In this document: in pieces, positions 1 to 7,638 of the stretch | Position numbering within the stretch: position 1 is the first letter of the stretch | How the letters are laid out: every line of letters starts with the position of its first letter | NCBI GenBank assembly: GCA_016281675.1 | Contig: JAEEJD010000101.1 | Coordinates: 1 to 12,299 of the forward strand | Origin: Lachnospiraceae bacterium | GTDB lineage: Bacteria; Bacillota_A; Clostridia; Lachnospirales; Lachnospiraceae | DNA length: 12,299 nucleotides | Reading direction: 5' to 3' | Notes under the pieces: model-generated | The model's database searches: none | Told to the model about the DNA's origin: nothing | What the model saw: the letters and a program-made list of their open reading frames with translations, nothing else | Made by a program: the position numbers and the translations under genes

Positions 1-87
1 GGTGGAAGGCAGAAGATTCGGTTGCGGTTACCCACCTGGCATATACGCTAGGAGTCAAAATACAGGAATCGGCATTTCGGGGCATGG
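1..87 (+). ncRNA. ssrS: 6S RNA, 3' portion (partial, runs off the window start)
   Basis: 6S RNA binds the housekeeping sigma-factor form of RNA polymerase and mimics an open promoter. What I see: no convincing gene reads through this stretch, and it ends just before a strong terminator. It carries GGTTACCC (26-33), then CGGCATTTCGGGG (70-82). This matches in order the 3' end of E. coli 6S RNA as I recall it, where GGTTAC is followed by CGGCATCTCGGAG. A small hairpin, CCTGGC (35-40) with GCTAGG (47-52), falls on the 3' side, where Firmicute 6S RNAs have local structure. The 5' strand of the long closing stem would lie upstream of the window. I rejected a T-box leader because the conserved TGGNACCGCG core is absent. 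The identification is by remembered similarity, so it is moderate only. Confidence 0.62.
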
Positions 88-120
88 GATTCTATAGTTT
101 CTATAGAATCTTTTTTATTT
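88..120 (+). terminator. Intrinsic terminator of the 6S RNA-like transcript
   Basis: A perfect 10-bp stem, GATTCTATAG (88-97) with CTATAGAATC (101-110), closes a TTT loop. It is followed by TTTTTTATTT (111-120). The T-tract is on the plus strand, so the upstream transcript runs forward and ends here. Confidence 0.9.
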
Positions 121-146
121 GATTTTTTCAGTATTTATGCTATTAT
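119..146 (+). promoter_or_regulatory. Candidate sigma-A promoter for the brkB-pheST-queA unit
   Basis: A -35-like TTGATT (119-124) and a -10-like TATTAT (141-146) are separated by 16 nt, directly after the terminator tail. The predicted start is near 153, giving a leader of about 30 nt before the TTG codon at 183. That leader is far too short for a T-box or other riboswitch. The call rests on consensus matching only. Confidence 0.5.
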
Positions 147-182
147 TCATAAGTTGGAAATATACATTGACGGTTTGAAATC

Positions 183-1004
183 TTGAACAAAAGCAGATCT
201 CGTTTTGTAAAAAAAGCGGAAGAGTTTTTTGCGATTCTTGCCGCAAAGAGAACAGATACATATTCGGCGGCAGCGGCGTTTTACATATTTATGTCGTTCA
301 TACCGTTTACTCTGATACTGTTATCCACCGTGCGATACCTTCCTTTTTCCAAACAGGATCTTCTTGCTGCACTTAACGGCATACTTCCTGTCGACATGAA
401 CGGTATCGTGACTTATGTCATAGATGAGCTGTATGCCCATGGCATAGGAACTCTTTCTATCTCGATAATAGCCGCCATCTGGGCATCGGCCAAGGGTGTG
501 CTTGGCATCACAAAAGGACTTAACGAGATACATGATGCGGTTGATACCGCAGGGAACTTCATATATCTTCGTGCACGAAGCGCGGTATGTACGCTGCTCC
601 TGGCGATCGGAATGATCCTGATGTTCATCATATCGGTATTCGGAAATACGATCACGAGGCTGATAAACAATTATATAGATATTCCGGACGGGATATCAAA
701 GCTCATTGCAGCCGGTGATCTTATCATGTGGGTCGTACTTTTTGTTATTTTCATGTTCCTGTTCTGTGTGCTTCCGGCAAAAAAGATCGGTATCAGAAGT
801 CAGATACCCGGAGCCGCCGGAGCCAGTTTTGTATGGATCATGTTCACGAAACTGTTTTCGTTCTATCTGTCGACTTTTAACGGATACAGTACATACGGAA
901 GCCTTGCATTTATACTTGTAATGGGAATATGGCTCTATACGGGCATGTATATAATGTTTATGGGAGCGCTGGCAAATAAACTGTTATCTTCCGGGAAGGA
1001 TTAA
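183..1004 (+). CDS. YihY/BrkB family inner-membrane protein
   Basis: A 273-residue polytopic membrane protein of the YihY/BrkB (UPF0761) family. The molecular role is not settled; the older RNase BN label for this family is not supported. Family hallmarks seen: YSAAAAFYIFMSFIPF (27-42), W100-ASAKGVLGITKGLNEI (101-116), an LPAKK loop (197-201) leading into a PGA segment (209-211), and YGSLAFILVMGIWLY (238-252) near the C-terminus. About six hydrophobic segments lie near 28-48, 91-108, 132-154, 178-198, 208-232 and 240-265. Length is slightly short of the usual 280-300. The start is TTG, the first possible start after the in-frame stop at 168-170. It has no good ribosome binding site, so the exact N-terminus is uncertain. 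The gene ends 2 nt before pheS, and its last codons contain the pheS ribosome binding site. Confidence 0.88.
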   Translation: MNKSRSRFVKKAEEFFAILAAKRTDTYSAAAAFYIFMSFIPFTLILLSTVRYLPFSKQDLLAALNGILPVDMNGIVTYVIDELYAHGIGTLSISIIAAIWASAKGVLGITKGLNEIHDAVDTAGNFIYLRARSAVCTLLLAIGMILMFIISVFGNTITRLINNYIDIPDGISKLIAAGDLIMWVVLFVIFMFLFCVLPAKKIGIRSQIPGAAGASFVWIMFTKLFSFYLSTFNGYSTYGSLAFILVMGIWLYTGMYIMFMGALANKLLSSGKD

Positions 1005-1006
1005 TT

Positions 1007-2071
1007 ATGAAAGATCGCATCAATGAACTCAAAGAAAGATTCGCTTCGGAACTTTCGGCGGTTACGGATCAGAAGTCGCTTGAAGAACTGCGTCTTGCAT
1101 TTCTCAGTAAAAAGGGACAGGTTTCGCTCCTTATGCAGGAACTATCCAAGATCCCCAACGAACAGAAGAAAGAAGCGGGACAGCTGATCAATTCGTTCAA
1201 GCAGGAGATCTCATCAAGGTTTGATGCCAAGATGGATGAGATCAGAAAGCTGGAAGAGGAACTGCTTATCAAAAGCGCTGAAAGCTATGACGAGTCACTT
1301 CCTCAAAAGAAGAGGAGAGGTTCATACCATCCGATAACACTCGTTCAACGTGAACTTGAAGATATATTCGAGTCTATGGGCTTCGATGTTGAGGATTACA
1401 GTGAGATAGTTGATGACTATCACTGCTTTGAGGCTCTTAATATACCGCCTTTTCACCCCGCAAGGGATATGCAGGATACATATTATCTGACGACGCCCAA
1501 TCAGCTGTTAAAGAGTCATACATCGGCAGCTCAGAATGCGATCATGCATAAATACAAGAAGGCACTTAAGGAAAACGGAAGACCCATACGTGCGGTTTTC
1601 CCCGGAAGATGCTTCAGGAATGAGGCTATCGATGCATGCCACGAGAACACGTTCTTCCAGATGGAAGGAATTATGATCGATAAGAACATATCGATCTCAA
1701 ACCTTATCTATTTCATGAAGACAATGTTGTCGGAAGTGTTCGAAAGAGACGTTACCGTAAGACTTCGTCCGGGATTCTTCCCTTTTGTCGAACCGGGATT
1801 CGAACTTGATATCCAGTGCCTTATATGCGGCGGAGACGGATGCCCTTCATGTAAGAACTCGGGGTGGCTGGAGCTGTGCCCCTGCGGCATGATACATCCG
1901 AATGTGCTTAAATACGGCGGTATCAATACAGAAGAGAATCCTTACGAATTCACCGGATTTGCTTTCGGTCTGGGCCTTACGAGGCTGGCGATGATGAAAT
2001 ACGGTGTCAAGGATATCCGTACATTTAACGAAGGAGACCTTCAGGCACTTTCACAGTTTGTTTCGAAATAA
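1007..2071 (+). CDS. pheS: Phenylalanyl-tRNA synthetase alpha subunit
   Basis: The catalytic subunit of the alpha2beta2 cytoplasmic enzyme that charges tRNA-Phe. It has 354 residues, close to the family norm. Residues 1-95 form the charged, helical N-terminal arm that reaches the tRNA. Class II synthetase signatures follow: HP (108-109), motif 2 around FPGRCFRNEAIDACHENTFF (198-217) with QMEG (218-221), LRPGFFPFVEP (253-263), and motif 3 GFAFGLGLTRLAMMKYG (317-333). Between LDIQ and GWLEL lies a Cys4 knuckle, C271/C274/C279/C282, with C291 and C293 close by. Such an insertion is familiar in some Firmicute PheS proteins and could bind zinc. The ribosome binding site GGAAGGA (994-1000) lies inside the end of the upstream gene, so the two are probably translationally coupled. 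The pheT gene follows after 45 nt. Confidence 0.98.
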   Translation: MKDRINELKERFASELSAVTDQKSLEELRLAFLSKKGQVSLLMQELSKIPNEQKKEAGQLINSFKQEISSRFDAKMDEIRKLEEELLIKSAESYDESLPQKKRRGSYHPITLVQRELEDIFESMGFDVEDYSEIVDDYHCFEALNIPPFHPARDMQDTYYLTTPNQLLKSHTSAAQNAIMHKYKKALKENGRPIRAVFPGRCFRNEAIDACHENTFFQMEGIMIDKNISISNLIYFMKTMLSEVFERDVTVRLRPGFFPFVEPGFELDIQCLICGGDGCPSCKNSGWLELCPCGMIHPNVLKYGGINTEENPYEFTGFAFGLGLTRLAMMKYGVKDIRTFNEGDLQALSQFVSK

Positions 2072-2116
2072 ACGGTAATAGGAAGCCCCGAATAACGGGA
2101 AGATTGGAGAGAAAAA

Positions 2117-4483
2117 ATGTTTGTATCAATGAACTGGATCAAGGATTTTGTAGACCTTGAGGGTGAAGATCTTGAGCAGCTTATAAGAAAGTTCACGCTT
2201 TCATGTGCCGAAGTAGAAGAGATCATATATAAAGGCAACGATATTGAGAATGTTGTGGTCGGTGAGATAATCTCATGCGAGGACCATCCGGATTCCGATC
2301 ATCTTCACGTGTTAAAAGTTGATGCGGGTGATGAGGTGTTTGATGTCGTTTGCGGAGCACCGAATGCCAGATGCGGTATCAAGACGGCATTTGCCAAAGT
2401 CGGGGGAAGTGTATGCGGTATGAAACTTAAACCCGCAAAACTTCGCGGAGTTATGAGCTACGGTATGTGCTGCTCGGCAAAAGAGATCGGTATAAGTGAT
2501 GACCATGAAGGAATCATGGAACTTGACAAATCTTACGCAAACGGTACGGATCTTAAGGAAATATATCCTATCGATGATGTTGTGTTTGAAGTTGACAACA
2601 AATCACTTACAAACAGACCGGATCTTTGGGGTCACTACGGAATTGCCAGAGAGTTTGCAGCTCTTACCGGAAGGGAACTCAAGGAACTTCCCGTTGAGGA
2701 AAATGATTATTCGGGATCCGATGAAGTTCCTATCGAGATCAGAAACAAGGATCTGTGCCTTCGGTATTCATCCGTACGTATCGAAAATATCACCAAGCAT
2801 GTCAGTCCTATTACTATGCAGGTAAGACTCTACTACTGCGGATCCAGGGCTATTAATCTTCTTGCGGATATCACGAACTATATCATGCTTGAACTCGGAC
2901 AGCCCATGCATGCGTTTGACGGTAAAAAGGTCGACAGGATCGTCGTTGACACTCCGAAGGAAGAGATTAAGTTTACCACACTTGACGGTAACGAGCGGGA
3001 TATCACAACGGATACACTGATGATATACAATAATGATACGCCTGTTGCCATTGCCGGTATCATGGGAGGACTTGACAGTGAGATAGTCGATGATACCGAA
3101 ACACTTGTGCTTGAGTCTGCTAACTTTGATGCGGTAAGTGTCAGAAAGAGTGCAAGCCGTATGGCACTTCGTACAGATGCATCGGCAAGATACGAGAAGA
3201 CACTCGATCCCGAGATGACGCTTACGGCGGTCAAGAGATTCATAAAGCTGCTTCACGATGCGGACAGCGGAATCAGATGTGTGACGAAGATCACAGACAG
3301 TTACGTTAAGAAATACCCTGTCATAACGATTCCTTTTGACAAGAAGTTCGTTGACAGATACACGGGTATAGATATATCTTCCGACAGGATAGAGAAGACG
3401 CTTAAAAGTCTCGGCTTTTTGACTGATCGAAACGGCGATGATTTTACGGTTACCGTACCGAGTTGGCGTGCGACAAAGGATATCAGCATGCAGGCCGATA
3501 TTGTCGAAGAGATAACAAGAATATACGGTTACGACAATTTCGAGATCAAGACGACTTTCGAGCCGCTTCTTCCGGCAAGAATGTCTATGCGCAAAGTAAA
3601 CGAGAATAACGCAAGAGACATGCTTGTTAAAAGGTTCTGTCTCCATGAAGTTCATTCGAGAATATGGTGCGATCCCGATGATCTTAAAGATCTCGGACTT
3701 GCACCCGAGGATAATGTGAAGCTTGTTCAGTCTTCCGAGGAAAAGAGCACCGGAATCCTTCGTACATCGCTTATGCAGAGTCTTCTTCCGTTTGTTTACA
3801 AAAACAGAAGTTTTGATGATTCTTTCGGAATGTTTGAGATCGGAAGAAGCGTATCCGGTACAAATGCCGACAATACCGCAAATGAGAAGCGTATGCTCGG
3901 TGTTGTTCTATACAGTAAAGAGGAGTCGGAAAAGAAGCTTTATATGGAAGGCGTAGACATTGTTAATACGCTTGTATCCGAATCAAAGCATAAGAGTGTC
4001 GTTTATAAGAAGATCGAGCCGGAACATGACTGGCAGCATCCGAGGAACACATCGTCCGTTTATGTCGATGATATCAGGATAGGAACGATCGATACGCTTC
4101 ATCCGACCACTCTTAAGAAGATTGCAAAGAACTGCTTCGTTGTCTGTATAGAGATCGACATGGATCTGTTTGATTCGATAGAAGAGTCTGATCTTGAATT
4201 CAACGAGCCTTCCAAGTTCCCTGCAGTTGATTACGATCTGTCACTTGTCATTCCCGAAGGTGTCAGATTCGAGGATATCGCAACATGCTGGAACAAAAAA
4301 GACAATCCCGAACTGAACAAGGTAAGCGTTATAGATATATATGATGCCGGTGATACAAAGTCGGTTACGATCAGATTTTCGTTCTCCAGCGATGACAGGA
4401 CCCTTACCGGCGAGGAAGTTCAAAACAGGATAGATACGATAGTAAGTAAGCTTGCCGACAAGAACGTCACTTTGAGGACATGA
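2117..4483 (+). CDS. pheT: Phenylalanyl-tRNA synthetase beta subunit
   Basis: The large subunit of PheRS, which binds tRNA and edits mischarged tyrosine. It has 788 residues; E. coli has 795. Domain order is complete: an N-terminal module, an EMAP-like tRNA-binding fold (about 41-150), the B3/B4 editing domain (about 212-385), B5 (about 395-470), the catalytic-like core, and the FDX-ACB anticodon-binding domain (about 696-788). Editing-domain landmarks are present: GQPMHAFD (261-268), GIMGG (314-318), LESANF (332-337) and [10 protein letters not shown] (351-360). H265, E333, T353 and A355 correspond to E. coli editing residues His261, Glu334, Thr354 and Ala356, so proofreading is probably intact. 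The start ATG follows GGAGAG with good spacing. The stop TGA (4481-4483) overlaps the queA start. Confidence 0.98.
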   Translation: MFVSMNWIKDFVDLEGEDLEQLIRKFTLSCAEVEEIIYKGNDIENVVVGEIISCEDHPDSDHLHVLKVDAGDEVFDVVCGAPNARCGIKTAFAKVGGSVCGMKLKPAKLRGVMSYGMCCSAKEIGISDDHEGIMELDKSYANGTDLKEIYPIDDVVFEVDNKSLTNRPDLWGHYGIAREFAALTGRELKELPVEENDYSGSDEVPIEIRNKDLCLRYSSVRIENITKHVSPITMQVRLYYCGSRAINLLADITNYIMLELGQPMHAFDGKKVDRIVVDTPKEEIKFTTLDGNERDITTDTLMIYNNDTPVAIAGIMGGLDSEIVDDTETLVLESANFDAVSVRKSASRMALRTDASARYEKTLDPEMTLTAVKRFIKLLHDADSGIRCVTKITDSYVKKYPVITIPFDKKFVDRYTGIDISSDRIEKTLKSLGFLTDRNGDDFTVTVPSWRATKDISMQADIVEEITRIYGYDNFEIKTTFEPLLPARMSMRKVNENNARDMLVKRFCLHEVHSRIWCDPDDLKDLGLAPEDNVKLVQSSEEKSTGILRTSLMQSLLPFVYKNRSFDDSFGMFEIGRSVSGTNADNTANEKRMLGVVLYSKEESEKKLYMEGVDIVNTLVSESKHKSVVYKKIEPEHDWQHPRNTSSVYVDDIRIGTIDTLHPTTLKKIAKNCFVVCIEIDMDLFDSIEESDLEFNEPSKFPAVDYDLSLVIPEGVRFEDIATCWNKKDNPELNKVSVIDIYDAGDTKSVTIRFSFSSDDRTLTGEEVQNRIDTIVSKLADKNVTLRT

Positions 4484-5508
4484 TGAAAACATCCGATTTT
4501 TATTATGACCTTCCGAAAGAACTGATCGCGCAGGATCCGCTTGCAGACAGATCATCCTCGAGACTTCTGGTCCTTGACCGAAGGGACGGACGTATCGAGC
4601 ATCGGGTGTTTACGGATATAACCGATTATCTTCGCCCCGGCGATTGCCTGGTACTCAACGATACGAAGGTTATTCCCGCAAGACTTATCGGAAACAAAGA
4701 AGATACGGGTGCCGAGGTTGAGGTGTTTTTGCTGAAGCGCAGGGATGAAGGCGTTTGGGAGACACTGGTACGCCCCGGAAAGAAGCTTAGATGCGGTGCC
4801 GTGGTTTCGTTTGGCAACGATCTGCTGAAATGCGAGATCATCGAAGTTCTTCCCGACGGAAACAGACTTGTCAGATTCATATATGACGGGATATTCGAAG
4901 AGATTCTCGACAGGCTCGGACAGATGCCGCTCCCGCCATATATTACCCATAAACTTGAAGATAAGAACAGATATCAGACCGTTTACGCCAGATATGAGGG
5001 AAGCGCGGCGGCACCTACCGCCGGTCTTCATTTTACCGAGGGGCTTCTTGATAAGATCAGGGATAAAGGTATAAACATATGCTTCGTAACGCTTCATGTG
5101 GGACTTGGAACTTTTCGCCCCGTAAAGGTCGAGGATATATCCGAGCACCATATGCACAGCGAATGGTATGAGATCAAAAAAGAGACAGCCGATACGATCA
5201 ACCGGACAAAAGAAGCCGGAGGAAGGATAATCTGCGTCGGAACAACGAGCTGCAGGACGATAGAAAGCGCCTCCGACGAAAACGGGATCGTACAACCCGG
5301 AAGTAAAGAGACCGATATATTCATCTATCCGGGTTACAGGTTCAAAGTGCTCGACTGCCTGATCACGAATTTTCATCTTCCCGAAAGTACACTTCTTATG
5401 CTGGTGTCGGCACTTGCCGGCAGAGAGAATATATTGAATGCCTACAGGTGTGCGATAGAGGAGAGATACAGATTTTTCTCTTTCGGTGATGCCATGTTCA
5501 TAGAGTAA
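4483..5508 (+). CDS. queA: S-adenosylmethionine:tRNA ribosyltransferase-isomerase
   Basis: QueA transfers and isomerises the ribosyl part of SAM onto 7-aminomethyl-7-deazaguanine at the wobble position of GUN tRNAs, giving epoxyqueuosine. The protein is full length (341 residues). Family motifs run in order: an N-terminal [114 protein letters not shown] and FFSFGDAMF. Two adjacent ATGs are possible, at 4480 and 4483. GAGG (4474-4477) is 2 nt from the first and 5 nt from the second. I chose 4483, which gives a 1-nt TGATG overlap with the pheT stop. The neighbouring tgt gene of the queuosine pathway is not in the window. No terminator is evident after it. Confidence 0.97.
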   Translation: MKTSDFYYDLPKELIAQDPLADRSSSRLLVLDRRDGRIEHRVFTDITDYLRPGDCLVLNDTKVIPARLIGNKEDTGAEVEVFLLKRRDEGVWETLVRPGKKLRCGAVVSFGNDLLKCEIIEVLPDGNRLVRFIYDGIFEEILDRLGQMPLPPYITHKLEDKNRYQTVYARYEGSAAAPTAGLHFTEGLLDKIRDKGINICFVTLHVGLGTFRPVKVEDISEHHMHSEWYEIKKETADTINRTKEAGGRIICVGTTSCRTIESASDENGIVQPGSKETDIFIYPGYRFKVLDCLITNFHLPESTLLMLVSALAGRENILNAYRCAIEERYRFFSFGDAMFIE

Positions 5509-5509
5509 C

Positions 5510-5538
5510 TTGTCTTTGACGGTAAATTGTATTATCAT
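5510..5538 (+). promoter_or_regulatory. Candidate promoter for the PilZ-gpmI unit
   Basis: TTGTCT (5510-5515) and TATCAT (5533-5538) are separated by 17 nt. The predicted start is near 5545, leaving about 50 nt of leader with a GGAGAAGG ribosome binding site (5582-5589). A nearby TTGACG (5516-5521) is a better -35 by sequence, but it has only a poor TATTTG 16 nt downstream. No terminator lies between queA and here, so read-through from pheST-queA is also possible. Confidence 0.4.
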
Positions 5539-5594
5539 ATTTGCGGATTTCATAACAGTTGATCTTTTAAGGCGCAAAAAAGGAGAAGGATGTT

Positions 5595-5936
5595 ATGCAG
5601 GAAAAAAGAAAGAGTAAGAGATTTGTTCTTGAAGCAACGATAGCGATGGAAAGAGTTGACGGCACCAAGAACCGTCTTGTGCCGATAAACATCATCGATG
5701 TTTCGGGTTCGGGCATCGGATTTTCATGCAAGGAACTTCTGGAGATGAATTCGATCTACAAGATTCAGCTCAAGATTTGGACCGGTGATATCGTTGATGC
5801 GCTTGTCAATATAGTAAGATTCGATAACAGCAAGGATAATGAGAACATATACGGTGCAAACTTTATCGGCATGCCCGGTAATGATACTTCAAAGTTCAAT
5901 ATCCATGAACTGTTCGAGAACGCAAAAGAGCAGTAA
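5595..5936 (+). CDS. Stand-alone PilZ-domain protein (cyclic di-GMP receptor)
   Basis: A 113-residue cytoplasmic protein consisting of little more than a PilZ domain. The two sequence elements that bind cyclic di-GMP in this family are present: RxxxR as R5-KSK-R9 near the N-terminus, and (D/N)xSxxG as D35-V-S37-G-S-G40. A family-typical YGANFIGM block sits near the end of the barrel (positions 86-93), followed by a short helical tail. Ligand binding is therefore likely; the downstream target cannot be read from the sequence. The ribosome binding site GGAGAAGG is 5 nt from the ATG. It lies 20 nt ahead of gpmI on the same strand, so the two are probably co-transcribed. A diguanylate cyclase gene about 4 kb downstream could supply the ligand. 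Confidence 0.88.
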   Translation: MQEKRKSKRFVLEATIAMERVDGTKNRLVPINIIDVSGSGIGFSCKELLEMNSIYKIQLKIWTGDIVDALVNIVRFDNSKDNENIYGANFIGMPGNDTSKFNIHELFENAKEQ

Positions 5937-5956
5937 TTATATACGAGGAGAAAATG

Positions 5957-7501
5957 ATGAGTAAGAAACCTACAGTTTTAATGATCCTTGACGGATTCGG
6001 TCTTTCAGATGAGAAAGAGGGAAATGCCGTCTATTTGGCCAAGACGCCCGTGATTGACGGACTTAAGAGAGATTATCCCTATGTTAAGGGACTTGCCAGC
6101 GGAATGGCAGTAGGTCTTCCCGACGGACAGATGGGTAATTCCGAGGTCGGACATCTCAATATGGGTGCCGGAAGGATCGTTTATCAGGAACTTACGAGGA
6201 TCACAAAGGAGATCGAGGACGGAGATTTCTTCGAGAACAAGAACCTTCTGCGTGCGATCAATAACTGCAAGGAGAAGGATTCCGCCCTTCATCTTTACGG
6301 ACTTTTGTCCGACGGCGGTGTGCACAGCCATATAACACATCTGTTCGGACTGTTGGAGCTTGCTAAGCGCCATGAGCTTCGTAAAGTTTACATTCACTGC
6401 TTCCTTGACGGAAGAGATACACCGCCCACATCGGGTATAGATTATGTAAGACAGCTTCAGAGCAAGATGCGCCAGATCGGTATCGGTGAGATAGCTTCGG
6501 TTACGGGACGTTATTATGCCATGGACAGAGATAACAACTATGACCGCGTAAAGCAGGCTTATCTTGCACTCACAAAGGGTGAGGGACTTACGGCTGCAAA
6601 TGCCGAGGAAGCCGTTTCACAGTCATATGACCGCGATGAGACCGATGAGTTTGTAAAGCCGACCGTTATCGTTAACGGCGGTGTTCCCGTCGGAACGATC
6701 AATGACGATGATTCGATAATATTCTTTAACTTCAGACCCGACAGGGCGCGTGAGATCACGCATGCGTTCTGTGACGACGAGTTCCGTTCGTTCAAGCGTG
6801 AGAAGAAGCTCGATATCGTATACGTATGCTTTACGGACTATGATCCGCTCATTGAGAATAAGTTTGTAGCATTTGAAAAAGTTGCGGTAAACAATACATT
6901 CGGAGAATATCTTGCTTCGCTTAACATGACCCAGGCAAGGATTGCGGAAACCGAGAAATACGCTCACGTGACTTTCTTCTTCAACGGAGGAGTCGAAGAG
7001 CCCAATCCGGGTGAGACACGAATACTCGTAAAATCACCCAAGGTCGCAACTTACGACCTTAAGCCGGAGATGAGCGCATACGAGGTTTGCGACAATCTTG
7101 TTAAAGCGATCAAATCCGATCGTTATGACGTCATCATAATCAATTTCGCCAATCCGGACATGGTAGGCCATACAGGAGTGCTTCCCGCTGCGATCGCTGC
7201 GATAGAGGCAGTTGACGAATGTGTCGGAAGAGCTTATGAGGCGATAAAGGAAGTTGACGGAACACTGTTTGTCTGCGCCGATCACGGAAATGCCGAAGTC
7301 ATGATCGATCCCGATAACGGCGAACCTTACACGGCTCATACGACCAATCCGGTTCCGTTCATTCTTGTTAATTACGACAGCGCTTATACGCTTCGTGAGG
7401 GTGGATGCCTTGCGGATATCGTGCCGACACTTCTTGAGTGCATGGGCCTGCCGCAGCCTAAGGAAATGACCGGAAAATCACTTCTTGTAAAGAAACAGTA
7501 A
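5957..7501 (+). CDS. gpmI: 2,3-bisphosphoglycerate-independent phosphoglycerate mutase
   Basis: It interconverts 3- and 2-phosphoglycerate in glycolysis and gluconeogenesis through a phosphoserine intermediate, using two metal ions (usually Mn2+). It belongs to the alkaline-phosphatase superfamily. The protein has 514 residues, a normal length. Seen in order, numbering from the chosen start: ILDGFG with metal ligand D12, the nucleophile S62 in NSEVGH, GGVHSH (120-125), LDGRDTPP (150-157), RYYAMDRD (186-193), FFNFRPDRAREIT, NFANPDMVGHTG with D401 and H405, CADHGN with D442 and H443, and AHTTNP with H461. Adjacent ATGs at 5954 and 5957 are both possible after GAGGAG (5945-5950). I prefer 5957 for spacing, and because it puts the catalytic Ser at 62 and the metal Asp at 12 as in Geobacillus stearothermophilus. 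A strong terminator follows after 20 nt. Confidence 0.98.
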   Translation: MSKKPTVLMILDGFGLSDEKEGNAVYLAKTPVIDGLKRDYPYVKGLASGMAVGLPDGQMGNSEVGHLNMGAGRIVYQELTRITKEIEDGDFFENKNLLRAINNCKEKDSALHLYGLLSDGGVHSHITHLFGLLELAKRHELRKVYIHCFLDGRDTPPTSGIDYVRQLQSKMRQIGIGEIASVTGRYYAMDRDNNYDRVKQAYLALTKGEGLTAANAEEAVSQSYDRDETDEFVKPTVIVNGGVPVGTINDDDSIIFFNFRPDRAREITHAFCDDEFRSFKREKKLDIVYVCFTDYDPLIENKFVAFEKVAVNNTFGEYLASLNMTQARIAETEKYAHVTFFFNGGVEEPNPGETRILVKSPKVATYDLKPEMSAYEVCDNLVKAIKSDRYDVIIINFANPDMVGHTGVLPAAIAAIEAVDECVGRAYEAIKEVDGTLFVCADHGNAEVMIDPDNGEPYTAHTTNPVPFILVNYDSAYTLREGGCLADIVPTLLECMGLPQPKEMTGKSLLVKKQ

Positions 7502-7521
7502 ATATTTATAAGTTATAATTC

Positions 7522-7582
7522 AAAATACGGGTTTGTTTGTGTAAAATGCATAATCTGCTTGCAAACAAACCCGTATTTTTTT
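7522..7582 (+). terminator. Intrinsic terminator after gpmI
   Basis: A perfect 18-bp inverted repeat, 7522-7539 with 7562-7579, reads AAAATACGGGTTTGTTTG on the left arm. It encloses an unusually long 22-nt loop and ends in a run of seven T (7576-7582). A weak GCA/TGC pairing (7548-7550 with 7556-7558) may fold the loop. The orientation serves the PilZ-gpmI transcript. The right arm doubles as the promoter spacer of the next gene. Confidence 0.93.
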
Positions 7583-7587
7583 ATAAT
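7559..7587 (+). promoter_or_regulatory. Promoter of the EF-G-like gene, overlapping the gpmI terminator
   Basis: TTGCAA (7559-7564) and a consensus TATAAT (7582-7587) are spaced by exactly 17 nt. The predicted start is near 7594, giving a leader of about 45 nt that ends in the ribosome binding site TTGGAGGAAG (7623-7632). The -35 begins at the loop/right-arm junction of the terminator, and the -10 begins at the last base of its T-tract. Confidence 0.65.
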
Positions 7588-7638
7588 ATTAACAAGGTGC
7601 GTCTGCATCTAATAACATCAATTGGAGGAAGTTACAAT

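Noticed and set aside
1..120. T-box leader controlling pheS
   Set aside because: The opening GGTGGAAGGC recalls a T-box, but the conserved TGGNACCGCG core is missing. The terminator is also more than 800 nt from pheS, with a complete gene between.
167..172. TTGACG as the -35 of the first gene's promoter
   Set aside because: The position 17 nt downstream has no -10-like sequence and falls inside the coding region.
2087..2099. CCCG/CGGG hairpin between pheS and pheT
   Set aside because: A 4-bp stem with no T-tract is too weak for a terminator or attenuator, and pheT has its own good ribosome binding site.
2768..3655. 295-codon open frame on the minus strand inside pheT
   Set aside because: It lies wholly antisense to a complete, well-conserved pheT. 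Its translation has no recognisable domain and there is no plausible ribosome binding site. It is a by-product of codon use.
4552..5577. 341-codon open frame on the minus strand across queA and the following gap
   Set aside because: It is antisense to complete queA, shows no domain, and would run through the candidate PilZ promoter.
5509..5594. Cyclic di-GMP riboswitch ahead of the PilZ gene
   Set aside because: The 86-nt gap has none of the conserved GEMM elements and no matching hairpins; only a candidate promoter and a ribosome binding site are visible.
7514..7519. TATAAT just after the gpmI stop as a second promoter
   Set aside because: No -35 is found at workable spacing (TTGTAA is 23 nt away) and there is no extended -10. 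Any transcript would run straight into the terminator.
7537..7638. Upstream extension of the EF-G-like protein by 34 residues
   Set aside because: The extension begins in the terminator loop ahead of the predicted transcription start. GGAGG at 7624-7628 and alignment with EF-G both support the ATG at 7639.
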